Assembly: GCA_963805455.1 (NCBI GenBank)
Contig: CAWDUJ010000006.1
Span: forward strand, 310,001-374,000
DNA from: VRUE01 sp963805455
Lineage (GTDB): Bacteria; Actinomycetota; Thermoleophilia; Solirubrobacterales; 70-9
DNA: 64,000 bases
Reading direction: 5' to 3'
Shown piece by piece: positions 34,082-44,312 of this stretch (position 1 is the stretch's first letter; every line of letters starts with the position of its first letter). Below the pieces are notes generated by a model. That model was not told where the DNA came from. It saw only the letters and a list, made by a program, of their open reading frames with translations, and searched no databases. The position numbers and the translations under genes are program-made.

Positions 34082-36869
34082 AAAGATCGTAAGGTGGGCG
34101 AGGTCGAGCAGGTTGTGGAGGCCGGCGGTCCTGGCTCTGCCGATAGCGGCTCTGTGGGCCATTGGCGCCAGCGCCGCCTTTGCGGAGGTTCCGATTAACT
34201 ACTTCAGCGTCCAGCCATCGTCGACGCAGGCGGGCGGTCATCCCAACATCCATACGGTGATCGTGGACGAACCGGAACAGCTGCGGGAACAGCTGCACTT
34301 CGAAGAATCGACATGCGGCTGCCGGGATCCGAAGGCGATCGAAATCCACCTCCCCCCCGGTGTCATCGGCGTACCTGGCGACGTGCCGAAGTGCAGCGAC
34401 GCTGAATTCGGAAGCATCCTCTGTTCACCGGATTCCCAGGTCGGAATTCTGAGAGCGGGTCTGGGTGGCGAGCCACTGGAGGAAGAACCCATTCTCCTGG
34501 GAAGAATCCCCGTTTACAACCTCATCCCACACCCCAGCGAAGCCGCTCTTCTCGGGGCGAGCCTACCGGGCATCGACGCACCGATCTATTTCGTGTTCAC
34601 GCCACGCACCGGTTCGGATTATGGGCTCGATGAGCGGACGCTCAACATCGCGCATCCACTTTTCGCCCTGCACTTCTCCGACCTTGAAATCTGGGGTGTG
34701 CCGGCGGATCCCAGCCACCAGGAAGAACGAGCTCCAATCGGCTGCAACCCGTCCGAGTTCAACCTTGGCCAACCGGGTGAAAGGTGTCATCCCGGCGTGC
34801 CCTCGAACGCCCCGCGGGCGCCGTTCACCATCAATCCGACGACCTGCGGCTCCACCGATCTGACCGCAACGGTCGGAGTGTTGGGCTATGACCGGGCCTG
34901 GACTCAGGCGATGACCCCATACCCCGCGACGACCGGGTGCGATCAGCTCAGCTTCAACCCGAGCCTATTCGCGCAGCCGACCACTACCGAGACCGATACG
35001 GCGTCAGGAATCGACATCGACATAAAGGTTCCACAGGATCTCAGTGCGGACTCTCCATCTGCATCACAAATACGGGACTCAACCGTGGCCCTGCCAAAGG
35101 GGTTCTCGATCAATGCGAATGCGGGGGACGGGAAGGAATCGTGCTCGGACACTCAGGCCCGATTCGGAACCGAAGAAAAGGCGCAGTGTCCGGAAAACGC
35201 GAAGATCGGGACTGTCCAGGTGTCGACGCCGACGCTCCCCGGCCCCCTGCCTGGCTACGTCTATCTGGGGGAACCGAAGACGGGAGAAAGGTACCGTCTC
35301 ATCGTTGCGGCCGATGGCTTCAATGTCCACGTCAAGCTTCCCGGCACGGTCAGCCCAGACCCGCAGACCGGCCAGTTGACGGTCACGTTCAAAGACCTGC
35401 CGCAGTTCCCGTTCTCGGACTTCAACATGCACCTGTTCGGCGCTGAGCGCGGGAGCCTCGCTACGCCCACGGAATGCGGGACATTCCCGGTCAACAGCAC
35501 CTTTACTCCGTGGGATTCGCTCCTACCGAAGCAGACTTCGGTGCAGTACTTCACCGTGAGCGAGGGACCGGACGGCAAGGCATGCCCTGGCTCGATACGC
35601 CCGTTCGGTCCCTCTCTTGAAGCGGGGGTTGTGGACAAGACCGCAGGCAAGCACGCTCCGTTCGTGCTGAAAGTCACCCGGGAAGACGGCGATCAGAATT
35701 TCAATCAGCTGAAGATCAAGACCCCCCCCGGCTTTACGGCGTCGCTCAAGGGAATCCCATACTGTCCCGAGTTGGCGATCGCTCATCTGAGTGATACGAG
35801 CTACTCCGGCATCGCCGAGCGATCCACTCCAACCTGCCCGGTGACGAGTCAGGTGGGCACAGTCGTCGCGAGCGCCGGCGCCGGGACTCGACCGGTCAAC
35901 GTGGACGGGAAGGTGTACCTGGCAGGCCCATATAAGGGCGCTCCGATCAGCCTCGAGGCGGTAATACCCGCGGTCTCGGGCCCTTACGACCTCGGTAACG
36001 TCGCCGTGCGCACGGCCGTGTACGTCGATCCAGCGACGGCACAGGTCAGTGCCGTTTCAGATCCCTTCCCGCAGATCATCGGGGGCATTCCGCTGCGGGT
36101 CCGACTGGTGCAGCTGAAGCTCGACCGCAACGATTTCGCACTCAACCCGACGAATTGTGACCCGTTTTCGGTTGATGCCGCCCTTCTTGGAGATCAGGGC
36201 GCTCAGGCCGATCTCTCGCGGCATTTCCAGGTGGCGGACTGCAGCAACCTGGCCTATGGCCCGAAGCTCAAGCTGAGCCTTTCGGGTGGCGTGAGGCGGC
36301 GGGGGCATCCGGCCATCCACGCCGTCCTCACCACGAGTCCGGGTGAAGCGAACAGCGACAAGGTTGCGGTCACGATGCCCAAGGGCGAGCTGCTGGACCA
36401 GGGCCATATCGGCCATGTCTGCACCCGCGGGCAGTTCGCGGAAGATGACTGCCCCGCGAGCTCGGTACTAGGATCGGCTGAAGCCACATCGCCCTTGTTG
36501 GACCAGCCGCTGAAGGGCACGGTCTACCTACGCGCGAACCCGGCTCACCGTCTGCCTGATATCGCTGTTGCGCTCAAAGGCCAGTTCGATATCGAACTCG
36601 ACGGTCGGGTCGACAGCCTGCCGCAACGCCTACGGACGACGTTCGAAGGTATCCCCGATGCCCCTGTGAGTCGCTTCGTGCTCAACCTGAAGGGCGGAAA
36701 GCAGGGCCTGCTCCAGAACGGCCACTCCCTCTGCGGCAGGCATAGGGAAATGGCGATGTCACGAATGACGGGACAGAACGGAAGCGTCACCTCGAGACAG
36801 GTGGCGCTCAACCCACAGTGTGGGAAGAGCGGGCACAAGCGCCACCCGCGCAGCAGGAGAGCGGGCTAG
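34074..36869 (+). CDS. Large secreted protein C: QAGGHP-type beta-rich protein of unknown family
   Basis: A 931-residue exported protein whose GTG start overlaps the end of gene B by 8 bases, with AAAGGAG 8 bases upstream. The signal peptide ends near residue 32 (GASAAFAEV). The mature part opens with INYFSVQPSSTQAGGHPNIH and contains many paired Cys. A central block (PTTTETDTASGIDIDIKVP, then PKGFSINANAGDG, QCPENAKIGTVQV and VYLGEPKTGERYRLI) recurs in gene E, as does a second block later (PEITSQVGTV-like, then GKVYLAGPYKGAPISL). The C-terminus is basic (GHKRHPRSRRAG). No known domain was recognised. Confidence 0.72.
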   Translation: MAKKIVRWARSSRLWRPAVLALPIAALWAIGASAAFAEVPINYFSVQPSSTQAGGHPNIHTVIVDEPEQLREQLHFEESTCGCRDPKAIEIHLPPGVIGVPGDVPKCSDAEFGSILCSPDSQVGILRAGLGGEPLEEEPILLGRIPVYNLIPHPSEAALLGASLPGIDAPIYFVFTPRTGSDYGLDERTLNIAHPLFALHFSDLEIWGVPADPSHQEERAPIGCNPSEFNLGQPGERCHPGVPSNAPRAPFTINPTTCGSTDLTATVGVLGYDRAWTQAMTPYPATTGCDQLSFNPSLFAQPTTTETDTASGIDIDIKVPQDLSADSPSASQIRDSTVALPKGFSINANAGDGKESCSDTQARFGTEEKAQCPENAKIGTVQVSTPTLPGPLPGYVYLGEPKTGERYRLIVAADGFNVHVKLPGTVSPDPQTGQLTVTFKDLPQFPFSDFNMHLFGAERGSLATPTECGTFPVNSTFTPWDSLLPKQTSVQYFTVSEGPDGKACPGSIRPFGPSLEAGVVDKTAGKHAPFVLKVTREDGDQNFNQLKIKTPPGFTASLKGIPYCPELAIAHLSDTSYSGIAERSTPTCPVTSQVGTVVASAGAGTRPVNVDGKVYLAGPYKGAPISLEAVIPAVSGPYDLGNVAVRTAVYVDPATAQVSAVSDPFPQIIGGIPLRVRLVQLKLDRNDFALNPTNCDPFSVDAALLGDQGAQADLSRHFQVADCSNLAYGPKLKLSLSGGVRRRGHPAIHAVLTTSPGEANSDKVAVTMPKGELLDQGHIGHVCTRGQFAEDDCPASSVLGSAEATSPLLDQPLKGTVYLRANPAHRLPDIAVALKGQFDIELDGRVDSLPQRLRTTFEGIPDAPVSRFVLNLKGGKQGLLQNGHSLCGRHREMAMSRMTGQNGSVTSRQVALNPQCGKSGHKRHPRSRRAG

Positions 36870-36893
36870 AGGATGTCGAGAGGAGCTTCCAAA

Positions 36894-39800
36894 ATGTTGC
36901 GCACGACCATGGTGTCGTTTGTCTGCGCTGGCACGGTGCTGCTCGCCTTCGCGGCTCCGCCGGTGATGGCGCGCCACGCTGCGACCCATGCGTTCTCGTC
37001 GAGCTTCAAGTCGCCGCTTGGAATACCGGCAGGTGAACGGGGCCTGGATGGGATTGCGGTAGACGAAGAAACGGGGTATGTCTATCTCGAGAACGTCGCA
37101 TCGGGCATCCCGCTGGAAAAATATTCCGCAACGGGCACCCCGGTGGCGTTCACCGCACCCGAAGCCAATTCCTCAAATACCCTCCTGACGCCTGGTGGCG
37201 GTGGCTTCCGGGCCGGAACGGTCGAGGTCGACAACTCCGGCAATCCCGCGACCAAAGGCCGGATCTACACAATCGCCGAATCCGGCATAAACGCGTTCGA
37301 ACCGAGCGGAGAAAGAGTTGGCGGAAACTTTCCACTCGAACTGGATGGGAGGGACCTCGCAATCGAACCGGGGACGGGCAATCTCTGGATTCTATTCTTC
37401 GGCGGTCGTGTCACCGAGTACAGCCCGGAAGGCGTCCTGCTCGGCAAATTTTTCGAAGGACCCGGCGAATCGGCACGCATAGCAATGGACGAGCACGGCA
37501 ACTTTTACCTCGCTGGATACTTCACCGTCTACAGATACAACCTGCCGTCAGAACATCTCGAAACGTTCGGGAACGGAACAGACGTGGCGGTGGACCCAAC
37601 AACCGACGACATCTACACCTACTGGGGTGGCACCAAGGCCATGCAGTATGGAGTTGGCGGTGCTCTTCTCTTTGAATTCGGCGTGCCGCCTGAAAGTACG
37701 AACGGCATTCCAACCATTGGTGTGAATGGCGCCACCGGCGTGGTGTACCGAGGAATCGGCGGCACCATCGAACTATACGCGCCTGGTCCCTCCGTCACGC
37801 TGCCGGACGCAACGACCGATCCGCCCACAAATTTTGCGGCGACCAGTGCAACCGTGCATGGAACCATCAATCCCGATGGAGAACCGACGGAACAATGTTA
37901 TTTCGAATGGGGATCGACAACTGCATATAGCCACAAAACCTCCTGCGAAGAGGGATCGGTGCTCTCCGGGTCCACCCCGGAGAGCGTGAGCTTGTCCCTG
38001 AGCGGTCTTCAGAAGGGCACGACGTATCACTATCGGGTTGTGGCGGTGAATCCGAACGGAACCATCTCTGGCCTGGACAGAAGCTTCAGCCCGTCGTCCC
38101 CGCCGACCTTCTCTGACGAACATGTCGGCGACGTGCACTCAGATAGCGTCGTGCTGCACGGCGCCATAGACCCGGAAGGAGCGGCGACGAGCTACCAGTT
38201 CGAATACGGATTGGAAGACTGCGCGTCGTCCACCTGCAACGCCCTGCCCGTCAGTCATCTGCCGTTGGGCTTGGCACCTCTGCAGAACAGCATCAAAGTC
38301 ACCGGCTTGGAAGCCGGAACGACCTACCACTACAGGGTGGTGGCGGAAAATCAGAGCGGGTCCGCCGTAGGCGGGGATCATACGTTCACAACGTTTCCGA
38401 TCACTGCGATTCTCGAAGACCCATGTCCCAATGCTCATGTCCGACAGCAGACGAGCGGGGCGCTGCTGATGAATTGCCGGGCGTATGAGTTGGTGTCTGC
38501 TGGGAATGCGGGTGGATATGACGTCGAGTCGACGCTTGTGCCGGGCCAGGAGCCGTTCGTTGGCTATCCGGAAGTGGGGCCTGAGTCCAGGGTCCTCTAC
38601 GCGGTGCACGATGGTGCTATCCCGGGGTCCGGCAATCCAGCCAATCACGGCCGGGATACATACATCGCCTCGCGCGGACCGGACGGTTGGTCCACGAAGT
38701 ACGTTGGAATTCCCTCCGACAACCCGTATTCAAATGGATCATTTGCGTCCATCCTGCTGGAGGCTGACTCAAAGCTGACTACCTTTGCCTTCGGAGGGGA
38801 AGGAATCTGCAGCCCGTGCTTCGGTGACGGATCCACGAATATCCCACTGCGGCTCCCCGACGGCAGTTTGGTCGAGGGGATGGCCGGATCGCAAAGCCCG
38901 GGGGTAACGAACCCGGCCGGCCATGTCGGAAGGTACCTCTCGGCCGACGGAGAGCATCTCGTGTTCGGGACAACGGCGAAGCTGGAGGCGACCGGAAACG
39001 AAAACGGGGATGTGACGATCTACGAGCGCGGCCTCGCAGAAGGTACGACTGAAGTCGTCTCCACCCTGCCGGAAGGGGAAACGATGAGCGGGTCGGGAAT
39101 CGGAGAGCTCGATGTCTCGAGTAGCGGCTCCAGGGTGATCGTGGGGCGAAAGATCTCGACGGATTCCGCCGGAAACGAATACTGGCACCTGTACCTCCAC
39201 ATGGCGGGGTCGTCGCACTCGGTCGACCTTACGCCGGGAGCCGGCTCTGGCGCCCTGTATGCGGGCATGACCGATGACGGCTCGCGAATCTTTTTCTCGA
39301 CGAGGGACAAACTGCTCTCCGCCGACACAGATACCAGCGCCGATATCTACGAGGCCGAAGTCGACAACGGCGGGACGATGCATCTCGAATTGGTGTCCGT
39401 CGGCGAATCGGGGCCGAGCAACAGCGACGAATGCAATCCCCCAGGCGAATGGAACACGGTGGCCGGCGGACCGGACTGCAGCGCGGTTGCATTCGCGGGC
39501 GGTGCGGGCGTGGCTTCGGAGGCCGGCACCTTCTACTTCCTCTCGCCCGAGGCGCTCGATCTGTCCAACCCCGAAAACCTTTCTGTCGACGACCAGGCCA
39601 ATCTGTATGTGGTCAAGCCCGGAGAGCCGCCCCACTTCGTCGCAACCCTTGATTCCAGCACCGGCAAGCCGCCGCCTAAGCCGCCCCAGCACCATCTATC
39701 TACGGCCAACTTCGTTGCGGGGCTCAGTGCACCGGAGGCAATGACGATCGATCAGTCGACCCACGATCTCTACGTAAACGCCATTGGAGGTGGCGGCAAG

Positions 39801-41294
39801 GTCTTTCGCTACGAAACCGGCGGGTCCACAGGCGCGCCGAAGAACTTCACGGCCGGCCCCGCTCCCGGAACCAACACGATCACCGGCCTGAGCTTCGAAG
39901 GGGGCGGCACGGAAACACAAGTTGCCGTGGACAGCTCCGGGGGAGAACTCGCGGGCGATATCTACGTGGCGAACTACGGGTATCCGGTCAAGATTTTCGC
40001 TCCGGACGGCTCCAGTCTTGGCTCCATCTCGGTGCCTTCAGCTTGTGGCGTCGCGGTTGGGGGGGATGGATCCGTATACGTCGGCTCCTATGAAGGGGCG
40101 GTGTACAAATTCACGCCACAGTCGCCCTCCATCCCGCTTGAAGCCGGCGACTACGAAGAAACCGGGATCTACACGACCGGCGTGGCGACGTGCAATGTCG
40201 CGGTCGATGACGCGGGCCATGTCTACGCCTCGAGCTGGAGCAACGGCCCCGTCGAGCAATATGACGTCGCGGAATTCACCGCGGGTATGCCTGCCGTCGA
40301 AGGGGTGGTGATCGACACTGACAGCACCGCGGTGGCGGGAGACCCGATCTCGCACAACGTCTACGTCGACGAGGGGAACAGAATCTCTGAGTTCGAACCC
40401 GATGGCTCGCTGGTGGAGACCTTCGGGGAAGGAAAAATGAGCAACTCGCGCGGCGTCGCGGTGGATGGTGCGTCCGGCAACGTGTTCGCGGCGAATGGCT
40501 CCAACGTGGTGGAGTTTGAAGTTCTCGTCCCGCCGTACAACCCGATCGACAATCCGGCGATTGTGCATGCCGTGACGCAAGCAGCCACACATACGTATGG
40601 CGATTTCCAGGTGAGCAAAGACGGCCGCTACGCGGCGTTCGCGTCGGGGCAGCCGCTAACCGGCTACGACAACGGCGGTTATATGGAGGTCTTCCGCTAC
40701 GACGCCCAGGAACGATCCGTCCTCTGCGCCTCGTGCAATCCCACCAAGGCGCGAGCGGTCGGGGCTTCGACGCTGCCTGAGGGCGGTCTCGGACTTGCCG
40801 AAAACGGGTCCGTCTTCTTCAACTCGGCGGATGCGATCGCGCCGCGAGACCTGGATGGACGGATCGATGCCTACGAGTACGAGAAGGGCAGCATCCAGTT
40901 GATTTCCACCGGTGGGAGCCCCTTCGATTCCAAGCTCTTGGGAGTAGATGCCAACGGCTCGAACGCATACTTCTTCACTCGTGACACCCTGGTGCCCCAA
41001 GATGAAAATGGCGATCTCGTCAAGATCTACGACGCGAGAACGGCTGGAGGTTTTGCGTACACGCCGCCTCCGATTCCCTGCAAAGCCTCGGACGAGTGTC
41101 ACGGGCCCGGCTCAGTAACCCCTCCTGCGGCGAAGATCCCGACCCTTCGGGGTTCCAGCGGAAACGAAACTGGATCGGGAAGGCATGGGGCCTGCGGACG
41201 TCATCGTGTCATCAGGCGCGGGCGTTGCGTGAAGGCGCGGCGCCACCCTCATCACAAGCGCCATAGCCGGAGAAGCCGAAAGCGACACGGTTGA
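36894..41294 (+). CDS. Large secreted protein D: paralogue of B with an extra propeller inserted
   Basis: A protein of about 1466 residues. ATG at 36894 has AGGAG 8 bases upstream; ATG at 36873, in the same frame, is an alternative and lies 3 bases after the stop of gene C. It has a signal peptide (LLAFAAPPVMA), an NHL-like propeller, two Fn3-like modules, and CPNAHVRQQTSGALLMNCRAYELV, then a PD40-like propeller. That propeller is interrupted near residues 920-1220 by a second NHL-like propeller (HLSTANFVAGLSAPEAMTI onward; AGDIYVANYGYPVKIFAPDG) before the PD40 blades resume (DGRYAAFASGQPL). The tail is CGRHRVIRRGRCVKARRHP and more His/Arg. The overall plan matches gene B. Confidence 0.75.
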   Translation: MLRTTMVSFVCAGTVLLAFAAPPVMARHAATHAFSSSFKSPLGIPAGERGLDGIAVDEETGYVYLENVASGIPLEKYSATGTPVAFTAPEANSSNTLLTPGGGGFRAGTVEVDNSGNPATKGRIYTIAESGINAFEPSGERVGGNFPLELDGRDLAIEPGTGNLWILFFGGRVTEYSPEGVLLGKFFEGPGESARIAMDEHGNFYLAGYFTVYRYNLPSEHLETFGNGTDVAVDPTTDDIYTYWGGTKAMQYGVGGALLFEFGVPPESTNGIPTIGVNGATGVVYRGIGGTIELYAPGPSVTLPDATTDPPTNFAATSATVHGTINPDGEPTEQCYFEWGSTTAYSHKTSCEEGSVLSGSTPESVSLSLSGLQKGTTYHYRVVAVNPNGTISGLDRSFSPSSPPTFSDEHVGDVHSDSVVLHGAIDPEGAATSYQFEYGLEDCASSTCNALPVSHLPLGLAPLQNSIKVTGLEAGTTYHYRVVAENQSGSAVGGDHTFTTFPITAILEDPCPNAHVRQQTSGALLMNCRAYELVSAGNAGGYDVESTLVPGQEPFVGYPEVGPESRVLYAVHDGAIPGSGNPANHGRDTYIASRGPDGWSTKYVGIPSDNPYSNGSFASILLEADSKLTTFAFGGEGICSPCFGDGSTNIPLRLPDGSLVEGMAGSQSPGVTNPAGHVGRYLSADGEHLVFGTTAKLEATGNENGDVTIYERGLAEGTTEVVSTLPEGETMSGSGIGELDVSSSGSRVIVGRKISTDSAGNEYWHLYLHMAGSSHSVDLTPGAGSGALYAGMTDDGSRIFFSTRDKLLSADTDTSADIYEAEVDNGGTMHLELVSVGESGPSNSDECNPPGEWNTVAGGPDCSAVAFAGGAGVASEAGTFYFLSPEALDLSNPENLSVDDQANLYVVKPGEPPHFVATLDSSTGKPPPKPPQHHLSTANFVAGLSAPEAMTIDQSTHDLYVNAIGGGGKVFRYETGGSTGAPKNFTAGPAPGTNTITGLSFEGGGTETQVAVDSSGGELAGDIYVANYGYPVKIFAPDGSSLGSISVPSACGVAVGGDGSVYVGSYEGAVYKFTPQSPSIPLEAGDYEETGIYTTGVATCNVAVDDAGHVYASSWSNGPVEQYDVAEFTAGMPAVEGVVIDTDSTAVAGDPISHNVYVDEGNRISEFEPDGSLVETFGEGKMSNSRGVAVDGASGNVFAANGSNVVEFEVLVPPYNPIDNPAIVHAVTQAATHTYGDFQVSKDGRYAAFASGQPLTGYDNGGYMEVFRYDAQERSVLCASCNPTKARAVGASTLPEGGLGLAENGSVFFNSADAIAPRDLDGRIDAYEYEKGSIQLISTGGSPFDSKLLGVDANGSNAYFFTRDTLVPQDENGDLVKIYDARTAGGFAYTPPPIPCKASDECHGPGSVTPPAAKIPTLRGSSGNETGSGRHGACGRHRVIRRGRCVKARRHPHHKRHSRRSRKRHG

Positions 41295-41305
41295 GGAGCG
41301 AGCAG

Positions 41306-44077
41306 ATGATGATGAGAGCCATTCGATTCCGATACCTCAGCCGTGGAGCGCTGCGCGCCGCGCTCGGATGCATGTTCGTGGCGGCCGTCTGGGTAGCCCT
41401 ATCCGCGGCGCCGGCCTCTGCCAGCGTGGAAATAGAAAGCTTCACAAGCGGGGGGAACGACTCCCAGGCGGGCGGTCACCCGGACCTCACGACATCGTTC
41501 AGACTCAAGGATCCCGGCTCCCCGGAGGCAGCACGCAACGTCATTTTCGATGCGCCGCGTGGCGTTTTCGGCAACCCGGAAGCGATCGGTCGATGCTCCT
41601 CGCTGGAATTCGCCCTGCAGGAATGCTTCCCCGGCTCCCAGGCCGGCCTGATCACCCTTCACGCGAACTACAAAGGCGATCCCAACTACCTGCTGGGCAC
41701 GGTACCTGTCTTCAACATGGCCGTCCCGCGAAGTCAGGTGGCGATGTTCGCCTTCATCGTCCCGGAGCTGAACATCCCGATCACTATTCCGATCACCGTA
41801 CGCACCGCCGACGACTACGGACTGCGCTTCACCGTCTCCAACATCACCCAGGCGACCCCCCTCGCTGCAGCAGATCTCATTTTCTGGGGCTTCCCCTTCG
41901 AATTCGAACACGATGCCGAACGATTCGCAAAGGGCTCCCCCGGTAACCCCGCAGGATGCCCGGGCTTGGCCGATGTGACTTGCATATCCGAACCGACGCC
42001 TTCCTCACAGGAAGTACATCCGCTGATCGACAATCCGACGACCTGCACCGGAGAACCGCTGGTCACCACCTTGAAGGTTCAGTCCTACCAGGACCTCGGC
42101 CACCTCTCCGAAGCACACAGCACCTACCCGGCAATCACAGGTTGCGAAAATGAGGTTTTCAAACCCGTTCTGTTTTCAAGGCCGACAACCACGGAGTCGG
42201 ACTCGGCCACCGGTGTCGACATCGAGTTGAAAGACCCGCTGTTCCTCGGTTTCGCCGCTTCACCGTCGCAAATTCGATCCGCCGCTGTGCAGTTCCCCCC
42301 GGGCCTGACCATCAACCCGGATGCGGCCGATGGTCAGATCGCATGCACCGATGCTCAGGCTAACTTCGGCAGCGAAGGCCCCGACCAATGCCCGGACAAC
42401 GCCAAGATAGGAACGATCGCGATCAAATCTATCGCTCTGGCGGAACCGCTGGAAGGATCCCTCTACTTCGGTGAACCGAAGCCGGGGGACCAATACCGCA
42501 TCTTCATGATGGCCAACGGTTACGGGATCCATGCCAAGCTCGTTGGCTCGGCGAAACCAGACCCGACCACCGGTCAGGTCACGGTCTACTTCCAGGATCT
42601 GCCCCAGGTTCCCTTCAACGAGTTCGACGTGCACCTCTTCGCCTCAGACCGCGGCCTGATGGCAACTCCCACCTTCTGCTCGTTCTACAACACGACTGCC
42701 CTTTTCACCCCGTGGAATGCGTCAGTGCCACCGGTCACGTCCGTCGAGGGCTTCGGATTGGATTCCGGGCCGAACGGCGCACGGTGTCCCGAACAGATTC
42801 GGCCGTTCAACCCCCGGCTCGAAGCCGGGACGTCCGACGCTGCTGCGGGGGCTTACAGCTCGTTCATTCTCAAGCTGGACCGAGATGACGGCGACCAGTT
42901 CCTCGGCGACCTGAACTTCAAGATGCCGCCCGGATTCACCGGAAACCTGCGCGGTATCTCCTACTGCTCGGAGGCCGAGATCGCTCACGCGGCCGGCAGC
43001 CTCGGCAGAAGCGAGCTGGCCAACCCCAGTTGCCCAGGCTCGAGCCTGATCGGCACGACCATCGTGGCCGCGGGCCCGGGAGGGCATCCATTCCACGCCC
43101 TCGGGAAGGTCTATCTTGCCGGGCCGTTCAAGGGAGCGTCGCTCAGCCTTGCCGCGGTCACTCCCGCGCTTGCCGGGCCCTATGACTACGGGACGGTGGT
43201 TGTGCGCGTAGCGCTACATGTCAACCCCCAGACCGCTCAGGTGGACGCCGTTTCCGACACGGTTCCTTCGATCATCGGAGGTGTTCCAATCCGAATGCGC
43301 TCGATCCAGGTCAATACAAACCGGACCGACAGCGCAGGGCATCCGAACTTCACAATCAATCCCACGAACTGCTCGCAATTCGCCGTGGAATCGCAGGGAG
43401 TCGGTGCCGAAGGAACCACGGCGGATTTTAGCTCCCCGTTCCACGTCGACAACTGCAAGGGCCTGGGCTTCAAGCCGAAGATGACCGTGCGTCAGCTCGG
43501 CAAGCGCAGACAGACGCGGCGCAGCCAGGACCCGGCTTTGCGCTTCGACCTCTGGACCCGCCCAGGCGACGCCAACATCAAATCTCTTTCGGTGACGCTG
43601 CCCAAAGCGTTTGCCATCGACCAGCGTCACCTCGGCAACATCTGCTCACGGGCCGAGCTGGCCGCCAAACTTTGTGAAGGCCGCCAGGCGATCGGGACCG
43701 CATGGGTCAAATCGCCCCAGCTCGATCAACCGCTCGAGGGTGCTGCCTACGCCGTCTCGGGTTTCGGCACCCTGCCGCACGTCGTCTTCATCCTGCGCGG
43801 CCAGGTGATGCTCCTGCCAGGAGGCGAATCGACCACGGTCAACGGACGCCTGAAGACCGTCGTGCCCGTCATTCCCGACGCGCAGATCGGCCACTTCCGA
43901 CTCGATTTGTTCGGCGGCAAGCAGGGATATCTCGTCAACACAAGGTCGCTCTGCGCTTCCGCTTCGACTGTTTCCGTGGCGTTCACCGGCCAGAACGGTG
44001 CACACCTCACCAAGCGGGTCAGGACCAAGACGGCTTGCGGGGGTCGAAAGACGAAGCACGCCCATTTGCGCCGCTAG
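41306..44077 (+). CDS. Large secreted protein E: paralogue of C
   Basis: A 923-residue exported protein, last of the five. The ATG at 41306 follows GAGGAG by 7 bases; a TTG at 41291 overlapping the stop of gene D is less likely. After the signal peptide (WVALSAAPASA) comes VEIESFTSGGNDSQAGGHPDL, then PTTTESDSATGVDIELKDP, PPGLTINPDAADG, QCPDNAKIGTIAI and LYFGEPKPGDQYRIF. These match gene C block by block and in the same order. The end is TACGGRKTKHAHLRR, a shorter basic tail. No catalytic or known binding motif was recognised. Confidence 0.72.
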   Translation: MMMRAIRFRYLSRGALRAALGCMFVAAVWVALSAAPASASVEIESFTSGGNDSQAGGHPDLTTSFRLKDPGSPEAARNVIFDAPRGVFGNPEAIGRCSSLEFALQECFPGSQAGLITLHANYKGDPNYLLGTVPVFNMAVPRSQVAMFAFIVPELNIPITIPITVRTADDYGLRFTVSNITQATPLAAADLIFWGFPFEFEHDAERFAKGSPGNPAGCPGLADVTCISEPTPSSQEVHPLIDNPTTCTGEPLVTTLKVQSYQDLGHLSEAHSTYPAITGCENEVFKPVLFSRPTTTESDSATGVDIELKDPLFLGFAASPSQIRSAAVQFPPGLTINPDAADGQIACTDAQANFGSEGPDQCPDNAKIGTIAIKSIALAEPLEGSLYFGEPKPGDQYRIFMMANGYGIHAKLVGSAKPDPTTGQVTVYFQDLPQVPFNEFDVHLFASDRGLMATPTFCSFYNTTALFTPWNASVPPVTSVEGFGLDSGPNGARCPEQIRPFNPRLEAGTSDAAAGAYSSFILKLDRDDGDQFLGDLNFKMPPGFTGNLRGISYCSEAEIAHAAGSLGRSELANPSCPGSSLIGTTIVAAGPGGHPFHALGKVYLAGPFKGASLSLAAVTPALAGPYDYGTVVVRVALHVNPQTAQVDAVSDTVPSIIGGVPIRMRSIQVNTNRTDSAGHPNFTINPTNCSQFAVESQGVGAEGTTADFSSPFHVDNCKGLGFKPKMTVRQLGKRRQTRRSQDPALRFDLWTRPGDANIKSLSVTLPKAFAIDQRHLGNICSRAELAAKLCEGRQAIGTAWVKSPQLDQPLEGAAYAVSGFGTLPHVVFILRGQVMLLPGGESTTVNGRLKTVVPVIPDAQIGHFRLDLFGGKQGYLVNTRSLCASASTVSVAFTGQNGAHLTKRVRTKTACGGRKTKHAHLRR

Positions 44078-44276
44078 GCGCGATGGTCCTCGGCCGGTCC
44101 AACTCGGGCCTGCCTGCGCCGCCGTTTGATTGATCTCTACCGGTCGCTGACGGAGCTATTGAAGTAGGCATAATTTTCCTTCTGGAAAGGAGGGCGCTCC
44201 CCATAATTGCCTGTCTCGGTGCCGTTTTAGGCGGAGAGCGGAAACGTGTGAATATCTCAATTCGAAGCTCAAATAC

Positions 44277-44306
44277 TTGACGTGGATAGGTCACATCGTT
44301 TATCTT
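44277..44306 (+). promoter_or_regulatory. Candidate promoter in the 840-base gap
   Basis: TTGACG (44277-44282) with a 17- or 18-base spacer to TTATCT/TATCTT (44300-44306), followed by a run of T. It lies in an AT-richer patch about 610 bases before the aconitase gene, so it would start a long leader or a separate RNA. Confidence 0.45.
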
Positions 44307-44312
44307 TTTAGG

